Source: an uncultured Alistipes sp.
Lineage (GTDB): Bacteria; Bacteroidota; Bacteroidia; Bacteroidales; Rikenellaceae
Assembly (NCBI GenBank): GCA_900769745.1
Contig: CAAGHX010000192.1
Location: 1 to 31,898 of the forward strand
Length of the DNA: 31,898 bases
Direction: 5' to 3'
Part shown: piece after piece, positions 1 to 8,889 of the stretch
How positions within the stretch are numbered: position 1 is the first letter of the stretch
Layout: each line of letters opens with the position of its first letter
Translations under genes and position numbers: made by a program
The notes under the pieces: generated by a model
Told to the model about the DNA's origin: nothing
Seen by the model: the letters and a program-made list of their open reading frames with translations, nothing else
The model's database searches: none

Positions 1-105
1 AGTACATACACCTCGACGCTGGGGACACGCTGCGAGTGCTGGAGACTTACTCTTGTCCTCCGCGCTAACTCGACCGTTTCTTACTAACTGTTGAATAGTT
101 GGCAT
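1..105 (-). CDS. rpsL: 30S ribosomal protein S12, N-terminal part (cut by window edge)
   Basis: The minus strand from 105 down to 1 encodes 35 residues that start MPTIQQLVRNGR and continue through KSKSPAL to CPQRRGVCT. This is the conserved N-terminus of ribosomal protein S12, a small-subunit protein of the decoding centre that is normally about 125-135 residues long. The rest lies beyond the left edge. The ATG at 105 matches the invariant MPTIQQL start of the family. In most bacteria rpsL heads the str operon (rpsL-rpsG-fusA), so those genes probably follow to the left; this is inference. Residues 12-18 differ from the common consensus, but the remainder is typical. A promoter-like TACCTTTG lies about 70 bp upstream at 175-182. 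Confidence 0.95.
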   Translation of the reverse strand, partial: MPTIQQLVRNGRVSAEDKSKSPALAACPQRRGVCT

Positions 106-174
106 TGTAAAAACTTTTGTCCTTTAAACTTGTTAATAATCAATTTCCGTTATCAAAACGTCCATTTCGGACTG

Positions 175-182
175 CAAAGGTA
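175..182 (-). promoter_or_regulatory. Bacteroidota-type -7 box for rpsL
   Basis: The minus strand reads TACCTTTG, an exact match to the TAnnTTTG -7 element of the Bacteroidota primary sigma factor. It lies 70 bp upstream of the rpsL start. The -33 position holds only a poor GTGTT-like sequence, so the call rests mainly on the -7 box and its location. Confidence 0.6.
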
Positions 183-708
183 ATGAAAAAATTTTATTAA
201 CACTATATATATGCATCTTTTTTCGGCAATTTTCAGCATTTTAGCCCGTGTGTGATTCTTTTTACTTATGGTTTTTGTGAAACTATAAGCATTTATTTAT
301 ACTCAGCCACTCAAAGGCGTATTTTTCAGCATCTTAACATTTTCTTAACATTGGGCTATCATAGGGCAATTTTGTCGATAAAATTGGCTCAATTTGGAGT
401 TAAAAGCGGGCAAAACCACACTCTCGCAACCTCCGAAATCGGGGATAAAACAGGTGCAAATCGGAAGCTCTTGGGGAAGATTTTCAAAGCCGCAATGAGA
501 TGAAAAATTGGAGTAAAATCTCGCGTAAACGGGCGAGCCTGAAGCCTCAAAAAATAGTCAAAACGGGGCAAAATCTGAGCACTTTTTGACCGTTTGACCG
601 ACCAAATAACTCGGCTCACGGCGCAATATTTGGCCTCGACTCGGCTCAAAAAGTTGCGACATAACGAAAAATATTTGACTTTGCGGAGGGGAATAGTCGA
701 CAATAAAT

Positions 709-739
709 TTTGAACTGCGGACAAGTTATTATATATTTG
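709..739 (+). promoter_or_regulatory. Promoter of the leuS gene run
   Basis: TTTG at 709-712 and TATATTTG at 732-739 are separated by 19 bp, a full match to the Bacteroidota promoter consensus (TTTG, 19-21 bp, TAnnTTTG). Transcription would start near 745, giving a leader of about 115 nt before leuS. The leader contains the perfect 12-bp palindrome GCGTATATACGC at 784-795. Confidence 0.8.
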
Positions 740-861
740 CAAATTGAATTTACCTTAATAATAAAAAGCGCAGGCACGCACACGCGTATATACGCACGGG
801 CGACGGCCGCTCAAGGGTAAAACGGCAAACGAAAACAATAAACAAAAAAATATAACTCGAA

Positions 862-3615
862 ATGGAATACAATTTCAAACACATTGAGACCAAATGGCAG
901 AAGCTGTGGGAGCAGCGCAAGACCTATCAGGTGGAGGTTGACAACAGCCGTCCAAAATTCTATGTACTCGACATGTTCCCTTACCCATCAGGTGCGGGAC
1001 TTCACGTAGGACACCCTCTGGGATACATCGCATCGGATATCTACTCACGCTACAAGCGTTTGTGCGGATTCAACGTTTTGCACCCAATGGGTTACGACGC
1101 TTTTGGTTTGCCAGCTGAGCAGTATGCTATCCAGACAGGTCAGCACCCAGCAGTAACTACCGAGCAGAACATCAGCCGCTACCGCGAGCAGATGGATAAG
1201 ATTGGTTTCTGCTACGACTGGAACCGCGAGGTACGCACTTGCGAGCCCGAGTACTACAAGTGGACTCAGTGGGCATTCCTCAAGATGTATGACCACTACT
1301 ACTGCCGCAAGAGCCAGAAGGCTATGCCTATCGAGGCGTTGAAGCAGGCATTTGCAGCTAACGGCACAGAGGGCATCGACGCAGCTTGCACCACTGAGAT
1401 GTCGTTCACAGCCGAGGAGTGGAACGCTTGGGACGAGGCTAAGCGCGAGCAGGTGTTGCAGAACTACCGCTTGGCTTATCGTGCCGACACAATGGTTAAC
1501 TGGTGTCCACAGTTGGGTACAGTGTTGGCTAACGACGAGGTGAAGGATGGTTTGTCGGTTCGTGGTGGTTTCCCTGTTGAGCAGAAGCGAATGAAGCAGT
1601 GGAGCTTGCGCGTTACGGCTTACGCACAGCGTATGTTGGACGGTTTGGAGGGCCTCGAGTGGAGCGACTCGCTCAAGGAGATTCAGCGCAACTGGATTGG
1701 CCGCTCTGAGGGTGCTCAGGTATTCTTCGACGTGAAGGATTCAGAGCGCAAGTTGGAGATTTTCACTACTCGTCCTGACACTATCTTCGGTGTAACATTT
1801 ATGGTTATCGCTCCTGAGCACGAGTGGGTGGAGGAGCTTACAACAGCCGAGAACAAGGAGGCTGTGGAGGCTTACATCGCCGAGACCAAGAAGCGTTCGG
1901 AGCGTGAGCGTATCGCCGAGACACGTCGCGTGAGCGGTGTTGCGACTGGTTCTTACGCCATCAACCCATTCACTGGCAACGCTATTCCAATCTATGTTTC
2001 AGACTATGTATTAGCAGGATATGGTACCGGTGCTATTATGGCCGTACCAGCACACGACTCTCGTGACTACGCCTTTGCTCGTCACTTCGGCATCGAGATT
2101 ATCCCTGTTGTAGAGGGCGGTAATATCGAGGTTGAGTCATACGATGCTAAGGCTGGTAATATGATTAACTCTGGCTTCTTGACAGGTATGGACGTTAAGG
2201 AGGCTATCCCAGCAATGTTTGCCGAGGTGGAGAAGCGAGGTTTGGGTAAGAAGCTCATCAACTACCGCTTGCGCGATGCTATCTTCTCACGTCAGCGCTA
2301 CTGGGGCGAGCCATTCCCAGTATATTACAAGGGCGAGACAGCATACCCATTGCCAGAGGATAAGCTCCCATTGGAGTTGCCACCAATCGAGAACTTCGGT
2401 CCAACAGAGCAGGGCGAGCCACCATTGGCACGTGTCGAGAGCTGGAACTACGAGGGTTGCCCATTGGAGCTCTCTACAATGCCAGGCTTCGCAGGTTCGT
2501 CGGCTTACTACTTGCGTTATATGGACCCACACAACTCTGAGGCACTCGTATCGAAGGAGGCTAACGACTACTGGCGCAATGTTGACCTCTATGTGGGTGG
2601 TATCGAGCACGCAACAGGTCACTTGATGTACTCTCGTTTCTGGAATATGTTCCTCTACGACTTGGGTTATGTGTGCGAGAGCGAGCCATTCAAGAAGCTC
2701 GTTAACCAGGGTATGATTCAGGGCCGCTCGAACTTCGTTTACCGTGTTGTAGGTACAAACAAGTTCGTATCACTCGGTCTTAAGAAGGATTACGAGACTC
2801 AGGAGATTCACGTCGATGTAAACATCGTGAAGAACGACCAGCTCGACCTCGAGGCGTTCCGCGCTTGGCGTCCAGAGTTCCGCGATGCTGAGTTTATCTT
2901 GGAGGATGGCAAGTACATCTGCGGCTGGGCAATCGAGAAGATGTCGAAGTCGATGTTCAATGTCGTAAACCCAGACAACATCGTTGAGAACTACGGTGCC
3001 GACACGTTGCGTATGTACGAGATGTTCCTCGGCCCATTGGAGCAGTCGAAGCCTTGGGATACAAACGGTATTGACGGTGTTCACAAGTTCTTGCGCAAGT
3101 TCTGGAGATTGTTCTACGGCAAGGAGGGCGAGTTCACTCTCACCGACGAGCAGCCAACACCAGCCGAGCTCAAGACACTCCACAAGACTATCAAGAAGAT
3201 TCGCGAGGATATCGAGAACTTCTCATTCAATACATCTATCTCTGCATTTATGATTTGCCTCAATGAGTTGGGTGCTTGCCACAAGCGCGCTATTCTTGAG
3301 CCACTCACAGTGCTTATCGCTCCACTTGCTCCTCACATTGCCGAGGAGTTGTGGGAGGCTATGGGCCACGCCGAGACTATCTTCGATGCTGCTTACCCAG
3401 AGTACGACGAGAAGTACTTGGTGGAGAGCTCATTCGAGTATCCTGTGATGATTAACGGTAAGTTGCGTTTCAAGCAGACTTACGAGCTTGCGATGAAGCC
3501 AGCCGAGATTCAGGCCGCTATCGTCGAGACCGAGGGCGCACAGAAGTGGCTCGAGGGCAAGGCTCCTAAGAAGATTATCGTTGTCCCAGGCAAGATTATC
3601 AATATCGTAATGTAA
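862..3615 (+). CDS. leuS: Leucyl-tRNA synthetase
   Basis: This 917-residue class I aminoacyl-tRNA synthetase charges tRNA-Leu with leucine in the cytoplasm. The HIGH signature appears as HVGH at residues 48-51 and the KMSKS loop is exact at 693-697; together they bind ATP. The CP1 editing domain, which removes mischarged residues, carries FTTRPDTIFG from residue 301. The region of about 60 residues before KMSKS (YRVVGTNKF and onward) looks like the leucine-specific insertion, longer here than in the roughly 860-residue E. coli enzyme. The protein ends with the expected small C-terminal domain (KIIVVPGKIINIVM). The start at 862 gives the typical MEYNFKHIETKWQ N-terminus. It is the first gene of a run of five, and no terminator is visible before the next gene 28 bp downstream. 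Confidence 0.98.
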   Translation: MEYNFKHIETKWQKLWEQRKTYQVEVDNSRPKFYVLDMFPYPSGAGLHVGHPLGYIASDIYSRYKRLCGFNVLHPMGYDAFGLPAEQYAIQTGQHPAVTTEQNISRYREQMDKIGFCYDWNREVRTCEPEYYKWTQWAFLKMYDHYYCRKSQKAMPIEALKQAFAANGTEGIDAACTTEMSFTAEEWNAWDEAKREQVLQNYRLAYRADTMVNWCPQLGTVLANDEVKDGLSVRGGFPVEQKRMKQWSLRVTAYAQRMLDGLEGLEWSDSLKEIQRNWIGRSEGAQVFFDVKDSERKLEIFTTRPDTIFGVTFMVIAPEHEWVEELTTAENKEAVEAYIAETKKRSERERIAETRRVSGVATGSYAINPFTGNAIPIYVSDYVLAGYGTGAIMAVPAHDSRDYAFARHFGIEIIPVVEGGNIEVESYDAKAGNMINSGFLTGMDVKEAIPAMFAEVEKRGLGKKLINYRLRDAIFSRQRYWGEPFPVYYKGETAYPLPEDKLPLELPPIENFGPTEQGEPPLARVESWNYEGCPLELSTMPGFAGSSAYYLRYMDPHNSEALVSKEANDYWRNVDLYVGGIEHATGHLMYSRFWNMFLYDLGYVCESEPFKKLVNQGMIQGRSNFVYRVVGTNKFVSLGLKKDYETQEIHVDVNIVKNDQLDLEAFRAWRPEFRDAEFILEDGKYICGWAIEKMSKSMFNVVNPDNIVENYGADTLRMYEMFLGPLEQSKPWDTNGIDGVHKFLRKFWRLFYGKEGEFTLTDEQPTPAELKTLHKTIKKIREDIENFSFNTSISAFMICLNELGACHKRAILEPLTVLIAPLAPHIAEELWEAMGHAETIFDAAYPEYDEKYLVESSFEYPVMINGKLRFKQTYELAMKPAEIQAAIVETEGAQKWLEGKAPKKIIVVPGKIINIVM

Positions 3616-3643
3616 AAAACTACTGACCTAAACGACCAAAACT

Positions 3644-5386
3644 ATGAGGACAAAGTGGATATTATCGTTGCTGTGCATCCTGAGCGTGGCCTACGCCAAC
3701 GCTTGGGAGCGAGTACCTGTGTGGCCCAAGGGCAAGATGCCTAACCAGCAGGAGCACCAGATTGCGGCAATGACCGACGAGGCTGGAAAGAAGGATTTCA
3801 AGGCCGACAAACATCGCGTGGCATACCTCGAGTGGGGTGACAAACCTGCCGAGGCGGTGGATAACGACGCTTGTATGATTCTCATCTCGGGCGGCAGCTA
3901 CCAGAGCTGCTGCGACGTGGGACTTATCAAGATGTGGCGCGAGAAGCTCACCGAGCTCGGCTTCCAGACTGTCAACTTTGTCTATCGCACACCTCGCCCT
4001 GTGGGTCTGCCTATCTATCAGACCGCTTGGGAGGATGGCCAGCGTGCTGTGCGTATGGTACGCAGCGAGGCGGCCAAGCGTGGTTACGACCCCGAGAAGA
4101 TTGGCGTTATCTCTATGTCGGCAGGCTCGCACCTGGCCCTTATGTTGGCCACAAGTTCGCAGACTGCGGCATACGAGAAGGTCGATAAGTTGGATGATGT
4201 TCCTTGTCACATCAACTGGGCTATTGTGAACGCACCGGCATACGTTACAACCGATGCCGAGAGTGGCACACCAGCCATACGCGATGGTTATGGTGTGGAT
4301 GTGAAAATCTCTGACGTCTTCCGTTTCGACGAGAAGACCTGCCCAATGACGTTGCAGCACGGCGGCAAGGACCCTTATAGCCCCAACGGCTCTACTTTGG
4401 TCTATCGCAAGCTGCGCGAGATGAAGATTCCAGCCGAGTTGCACCTCTACCCCGACAAGGGTCACGGAGCATTTGGTTTTGAGCGCACGGTGGAGTTTAT
4501 GCGCCAGATGGGTTATATGGGCGAACTTGGCAAGGAGGTGCCTATTATGGAGCGCTACGCCAGCGACGATGCCCGCGCAAGCAAGATTACTCAGGACCTA
4601 TGGCCCGAGGGTAAGATGCCTAACCGCCAGGAGCACCAGTGCAAGCCATATATCGAGTGGCATATGCCTAAGAACCTGAAAAGCAAGGGCATCCAGATTA
4701 TCTATTCGGGCGGTAGCTATCAGGGTAACGACCCCGACGGATTTGAGGTTGCGCCTGTGCGTCGTCACCTCAACGAGCTGGGCATCACTGTGGTTACAAT
4801 GAAGTATCGTACTCCTCGCCCAACGGCAGAGAGCGGTCTTGCAAAGCACACCACAGCTTGGCAGGATTTGCAGCGTGCTATCCGTTTGGTGCGCAGCCAG
4901 GCCGAGAAATATGGACTCGACCCCAACAACATCGGCATTATGGGTAGCTCGGCGGGTGGTCACCTGACGCTGATGGGTGTCACAAGCTCACGCCAGCAGT
5001 CGTATCTACCTGTTGACGAGGTCGATAAGTTGCCTTGCAATGTGCAGTGGGGTGTGGGTGTTTACCCCGCATACGCCCTTACCGACGGCCACAATATGCA
5101 CAACACCACTGGCGGCAATGCCGACAGCGCAGTGCTGGTTCCCGACTTCAACTTCGACCTCAGCACAGCTCCAATGTTTATGATTCACGGTGACTCAGAC
5201 CCTTGGGCTGCAATGAACTCGGTGAAAGTGTGGGAGAAGATGCGCAGCATGGGCATACAGTGCGAGTTGCACACTCTGGCTCTACGCAAGCACTGCTTCC
5301 AGAACACCGCAGCACCAGGCACCGGCAGCTACAACTTTGCCGAGTTTATCGGCGAGTATGTAAAGGGCCGCCTGAAGATGAAGTAA
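3644..5386 (+). CDS. Secreted tandem alpha/beta-hydrolase (two esterase domains fused)
   Basis: This 580-residue protein has a Sec signal peptide (residues 1-20, ending AYANA) and then two homologous alpha/beta-hydrolase domains. Each domain begins with a near-identical motif, WPKGKMPN (27-34) and WPEGKMPN (320-327). Each has an oxyanion-type GGSYQ, a nucleophile elbow (SMSAG with Ser159; GSSAG with Ser436), an acidic residue (Asp243 in HGGKDP; Asp519 in HGDSDP) and a histidine (His274; His550). Both domains therefore appear catalytically complete, although the first elbow has Ser in place of the usual leading Gly. Family members resemble BD-FAE/acetyl-xylan-esterase-like enzymes, usually about 290 residues with one domain. 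The substrate is unknown; removal of acyl groups from glycans is an inference supported by the glycosidase-like genes downstream. It is probably periplasmic. Confidence 0.85.
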   Translation: MRTKWILSLLCILSVAYANAWERVPVWPKGKMPNQQEHQIAAMTDEAGKKDFKADKHRVAYLEWGDKPAEAVDNDACMILISGGSYQSCCDVGLIKMWREKLTELGFQTVNFVYRTPRPVGLPIYQTAWEDGQRAVRMVRSEAAKRGYDPEKIGVISMSAGSHLALMLATSSQTAAYEKVDKLDDVPCHINWAIVNAPAYVTTDAESGTPAIRDGYGVDVKISDVFRFDEKTCPMTLQHGGKDPYSPNGSTLVYRKLREMKIPAELHLYPDKGHGAFGFERTVEFMRQMGYMGELGKEVPIMERYASDDARASKITQDLWPEGKMPNRQEHQCKPYIEWHMPKNLKSKGIQIIYSGGSYQGNDPDGFEVAPVRRHLNELGITVVTMKYRTPRPTAESGLAKHTTAWQDLQRAIRLVRSQAEKYGLDPNNIGIMGSSAGGHLTLMGVTSSRQQSYLPVDEVDKLPCNVQWGVGVYPAYALTDGHNMHNTTGGNADSAVLVPDFNFDLSTAPMFMIHGDSDPWAAMNSVKVWEKMRSMGIQCELHTLALRKHCFQNTAAPGTGSYNFAEFIGEYVKGRLKMK

Positions 5387-5414
5387 GAGAAACCTAACAT
5401 TAAACCGCCAACCT

Positions 5415-6311
5415 ATGTCGAACAAAATAAAACTCCTCGCAGCGATGGTAGCTTCGCTGTGGACAATCAATATGCAGGCACAAGATATGACCGTAAAGTT
5501 GTGGGACAACTCATCAGCGCCCCACTCAAACCAGCTAACAGGACCCGAGAAGGATGAGGGCCAAGTGCGTATCTCCAACACCACCGAGGCTGCGCTCTAC
5601 ATCTATGAGGCGGCAGCCGACAAGGCCACAGGTCAAGCAATAGTTATCTGCCCAGGTGGCGGATACTGGCTCCTGGCTATGGGCCACGAGGGTCACGACC
5701 TGGCTAAGTGGCTGGCCGAGAACGGCATCACAGCTGCGGTGCTGAAGTATCGTATGCCTAATGGCAATGTGCACGTTCCGATGGAGGACGCAGCCGAGGC
5801 TATCCGCTATATGAAGCAGGACTACCCCAAGCGCGATAAGCTCACGCAGGTGGGTATCTCGGGCTTCTCGGCAGGTGGTCACCTGGCCGCATCGACCGGC
5901 ACAGGAGCATTGGAGGCCAACGGCGATAGAAGCGAGCGAGCACTGCTCCGCCCTGACTTTATGGTGTTGTTCTACCCCGTAATCTCATACCACCCCGACT
6001 ATGCTCACGGTGGCTCATACGACAACCTTTTGGGTAAGGGTCGCACCGCCGAGCAGAGCAAGAAGTGGTCGCCCGAGCTCAACGCATCGGAGAAGACTCC
6101 GCAGACGCTCTTTATCCTCTCGGACGACGACCGCGCCGTAAAGCCAACCAACAGCACCCTGCTCTACAACCGTCTGAAGCAGCTCGGCATACCCGCCTCG
6201 ATGCAGATTCTGCCCGAGGGAGGTCACGGCTGGGGTATGTATGACACGTTCCGCTACAAGGCTATGTGGCAGAAGACCGTGCTCGACTATTTGAACCATA
6301 TCAAGAAATAA
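5415..6311 (+). CDS. Secreted alpha/beta-hydrolase, esterase/lipase-like
   Basis: This 298-residue protein has a signal peptide (residues 1-22, ending NMQAQ) and one alpha/beta-hydrolase domain. The oxyanion loop is CPGGGYW (79-85), the nucleophile elbow GFSAGG contains Ser152, the acidic residue lies in LSDDD (about Asp239), and the histidine is His271 in EGGHGWG. This is the arrangement of enzymes often labelled esterase/lipase or, loosely, endo-1,4-beta-xylanase B in Bacteroidota genomes; deacetylation of plant or host glycans is the usual inferred role. It follows the tandem hydrolase by 28 bp and precedes a lipoprotein by 12 bp, so co-transcription is likely. It is distantly related to the preceding protein but not a close duplicate of either of its halves. 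Confidence 0.85.
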   Translation: MSNKIKLLAAMVASLWTINMQAQDMTVKLWDNSSAPHSNQLTGPEKDEGQVRISNTTEAALYIYEAAADKATGQAIVICPGGGYWLLAMGHEGHDLAKWLAENGITAAVLKYRMPNGNVHVPMEDAAEAIRYMKQDYPKRDKLTQVGISGFSAGGHLAASTGTGALEANGDRSERALLRPDFMVLFYPVISYHPDYAHGGSYDNLLGKGRTAEQSKKWSPELNASEKTPQTLFILSDDDRAVKPTNSTLLYNRLKQLGIPASMQILPEGGHGWGMYDTFRYKAMWQKTVLDYLNHIKK

Positions 6312-6323
6312 CGACTTCCAACA

Positions 6324-7595
6324 ATGAAGATATTTTCGCTCTTTGCCACGCTTCTGCTTGTGGCACTCGTGGGCTGTGCGCCTAAATCTGATTACGACGT
6401 TTTGGGTGGTAAGCCAAAGTATTTGTGGTTTGACGCATCGGCCAACTTCAAGCGTTTCGCCGAGAAGGACTCTATAGATTACTACCTCGACAAAGCCGTG
6501 GAGGCTGGTTTCAACCGCATCGTTGTCGATGTGCGCCCTGTGGAGGGCGAGGCTCTCTACAAGAGCGAGATTGTGCCCGAGATGACACGCTTAGGCGAGA
6601 CAGTCATCGAGCGCGACTGGGACTATTTGCAGTATTTTGTCGATGGTGCACACAAGCGCGGAATGAAGATTACGGCCGGAACAACCATGTTCCCCGTTGG
6701 CTCTCCATACCACAATCTCGGCCCTGCATTCTACGACGAACCTCAGTTTGTGGGTCGCACCACACTGCAATACACGCCCGAGGGTATGGTCGATATCCGC
6801 ACTATGGGCAAGAGGGAGGTAGCTGCGTTCCTCAACCCCGCAATGCCTGAGAATCAGGAGTATGCGCTCAGCTTCGTAAGGGAGATTGTCGAGAAGTACG
6901 ACATCGACGGTTACTCGCTCGACTACTGCCGCTACCCCAATATGTATGGCGATTTCTCGGATTTCTCACGCAAGGATTTCGAGAAGTATCTCGGCCACGC
7001 GGTGGAGAACTGGCCCGCCGACATCTTCTCATTTGGCGAAAAGCAGGAGGTTGTGCCTGGCAAATACTACCGTGACTGGTGGAGCTACCGCGCCAAGGTT
7101 ATCAGCGACTTTGTGGGCCGCACAACCCAGACTATCAAGTCTATCAAGGAGGATGTAGAGGTAGTCTATTGGGCTGGAGGCTGGATTTATGGCCTCTATG
7201 GCACAGCGCAGAACTGGGCAAGTCCCCGCCACCCTATCCACCTCGACCCCTACAACGAGGAGTGGTGCAACCGCGACTATATGAAGGCGGGATTTGCCGA
7301 CAAGATTGACGCATTTATGTTGGGTGCCTATCTCAACGACATCTACGACATTACAAACCGCAACTCTATCGAGTACTCGGTATATCGCGCCAACAACCTC
7401 ACCAAGGGCGACTGCCGAATGTATGGCACAATCTACGCCCTCAACCACGAGTACAATATCGAGGATGCTGTTTACGTATGCTTGCGTGACAGCGAGGGAT
7501 TGATGGTATTTGACATCTGTCAGGTGATTCAGTTTGACCTGTGGGACGATATTCGCCGAGGCGTAGAGCGTGGCGAGCCCGAACTCAAGAAGTAG
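6324..7595 (+). CDS. Lipoprotein with glycosyl-hydrolase-like 10 (GHL10/DUF187-type) TIM barrel
   Basis: This 423-residue protein starts with a lipoprotein signal (lipobox LVGC, Cys18). Residues 21-25 (KSDYD) are acidic next to a Ser, which resembles the surface-export signal of Bacteroidota lipoproteins, so it may face outward; that is inference. The mature part fits the GHL10 family: an early strand with GFNRIVVDVRP (62-72), then a conserved region DGYSLDYCRYP (195-205) whose Asp and Arg residues correspond to the family's catalytic-looking segment. Members are thought to act on glycans or peptidoglycan-related sugars, but few have been characterised. It lies third downstream of leuS with short spacing on both sides (12 and 24 bp), together with secreted esterases and a second TIM-barrel lipoprotein. 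Confidence 0.8.
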   Translation: MKIFSLFATLLLVALVGCAPKSDYDVLGGKPKYLWFDASANFKRFAEKDSIDYYLDKAVEAGFNRIVVDVRPVEGEALYKSEIVPEMTRLGETVIERDWDYLQYFVDGAHKRGMKITAGTTMFPVGSPYHNLGPAFYDEPQFVGRTTLQYTPEGMVDIRTMGKREVAAFLNPAMPENQEYALSFVREIVEKYDIDGYSLDYCRYPNMYGDFSDFSRKDFEKYLGHAVENWPADIFSFGEKQEVVPGKYYRDWWSYRAKVISDFVGRTTQTIKSIKEDVEVVYWAGGWIYGLYGTAQNWASPRHPIHLDPYNEEWCNRDYMKAGFADKIDAFMLGAYLNDIYDITNRNSIEYSVYRANNLTKGDCRMYGTIYALNHEYNIEDAVYVCLRDSEGLMVFDICQVIQFDLWDDIRRGVERGEPELKK

Positions 7596-7619
7596 CAACA
7601 CTAAAACTCTACTTATTAT

Positions 7620-8882
7620 ATGAAGCGATATTTTCTCGGAGCAGTGGCCTTTGCGGCCCTTATGCTCGGTGCTTGTCAGCCCCAGAACAAGGAACTTGGC
7701 ACAACCGATGTAACAACCCCACACGTCTACACCAACCCTACGGGAGATGAGTTCCCTATTTTGGCGTGGTTCTCGCTTCGCCCCGAGGAACATTTGAGCG
7801 AAAATCCCTTAACCCGAGAGCGTTATGAGGAGATGGCCGAGGCGGGATTCAACATCTCATTCTCTCACTTCCGCAACATAGAGGAGGTAGAGCAAGGCTT
7901 GGAGGCATCAAAGGGTACGGGAGTGAAGATTCTTGTCACCTGCGCCGAGATGTACGACGATACTGAGAATACCGTTAAGCGCTTCCGCCACCATCCGCAG
8001 ACCGTGGGTTACTTCCTGCGTGACGAGCCTGTTTGCGCCGAATTACCTGGCCTGGCAACTCTCGCTGAGAACATTCGCAAGGCCGACGACACTAAGTTGC
8101 TCTATCTGGATCTCTTTCCCAACTATGTGGACCGTGCTCATTTGGGCACACTCGACTATGCCGAATATGTGAGGAGAGCTATAAACGAAGTGAAGCTGGG
8201 GTTTATTTCGTTTGATAACTACCCCGTTACGTTCGACGGCGTGAGGGATATGTTCTACTCAAACCTGGCAGATGTGGCTGCCGAGTCGAAGAAGGCGGGC
8301 GTACCATTCTGGGCATTCTCACTCGCTACGGCTCACGATCCCTACCCGGTGGCTAACCGTGCTGCTATGCGTTTGCAGATTTTCTCAAACCTCGCCTACG
8401 GAGCGCAGGGAATACAATACTTTACCTACACAACTCCGATGGGTACAATCTGGAATTTCCACAATGCCCCAATCGACGAGAATGGTCAGCGCACCGAGGT
8501 CTACGATCTTGTGGCCGAGATAAATCACCAGGTACAGGCGCTGTCGAAGGTATTTTTGGGTGCTGAGATGATAAAGGTTAGCCATACGGGCGAGAATATC
8601 CCCACATTCACTCAGCGACTCACCAGCGAGGATCTGCCAAAGCAGATTACGAAGGTGGAGGCCGATGGCGTGGGAGTCTTGGTGTCGCACCTCAAGAATG
8701 GCGAGAAGAACTACCTGATGGTGGTTAACCGCGATATCTACAACCCTCAGCGTGTGACAGTCGAGGCTGACGCTGGCGTGAAGCGCATTATGCCCGATGG
8801 CCGTGCCGTCGCCGCCAACCGCTACTCACCATCGCTCTATGTCGAGCCAGGCGATATGCTGCTTTTCGAGTGCACAGAGTAG
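7620..8882 (+). CDS. Lipoprotein with glycosidase-like TIM-barrel domain
   Basis: This 420-residue lipoprotein (lipobox LGAC, Cys19) is predicted to be anchored in the envelope. Visible barrel features include EAGFNISFSHF (74-84), GYFLRDEP with Asp135-Glu136 as a likely acid/base site, the strand GFISFDNYPVT, and YGAQGIQYFTYTTP near the end of the barrel. The last ~80 residues look like a beta-sandwich domain, as in many glycosidases. It resembles beta-galactosidase-like or other clan GH-A proteins, but I cannot assign a numbered family. It is the last gene of the leuS run and is followed by a strong hairpin terminator. The context with two esterases and GHL10 suggests joint processing of an acylated glycan. 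Confidence 0.7.
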   Translation: MKRYFLGAVAFAALMLGACQPQNKELGTTDVTTPHVYTNPTGDEFPILAWFSLRPEEHLSENPLTRERYEEMAEAGFNISFSHFRNIEEVEQGLEASKGTGVKILVTCAEMYDDTENTVKRFRHHPQTVGYFLRDEPVCAELPGLATLAENIRKADDTKLLYLDLFPNYVDRAHLGTLDYAEYVRRAINEVKLGFISFDNYPVTFDGVRDMFYSNLADVAAESKKAGVPFWAFSLATAHDPYPVANRAAMRLQIFSNLAYGAQGIQYFTYTTPMGTIWNFHNAPIDENGQRTEVYDLVAEINHQVQALSKVFLGAEMIKVSHTGENIPTFTQRLTSEDLPKQITKVEADGVGVLVSHLKNGEKNYLMVVNRDIYNPQRVTVEADAGVKRIMPDGRAVAANRYSPSLYVEPGDMLLFECTE

Positions 8883-8889
8883 GCCGGGG

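Larger units (their letters stand above)
106..861. other. Gene-free interval between divergent rpsL and leuS
   Basis: This 756-bp stretch holds a promoter for each flanking gene but no open frame that I believe is a gene. Short frames at 252-503 (plus) and 389-742 (minus) overlap each other, have no recognisable domain and lack the GAG/AAG-rich codon use of the neighbours. Small repeats are visible: TTTGACCG twice in tandem (585-600), ACTCGGCTCA twice 30 bp apart (609-618, 639-648), a hairpin CAATTTT/AAAATTG (367-386), and a hairpin GTCAAAACGG (557-566) with CCGTTTGAC (590-598). The interval is unusually long for this compact region. It may encode an RNA, but I cannot name one. Confidence 0.5.

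Noticed and set aside
252..503. Plus-strand frame of 83 codons in the rpsL-leuS spacer
   Set aside because: No domain, no neighbour-like codon use, overlaps a minus-strand frame, and no promoter or ribosome site nearby.
389..742. Minus-strand frame of 117 codons
   Set aside because: It overlaps the leuS promoter, has no recognisable domain and ordinary intergenic composition.
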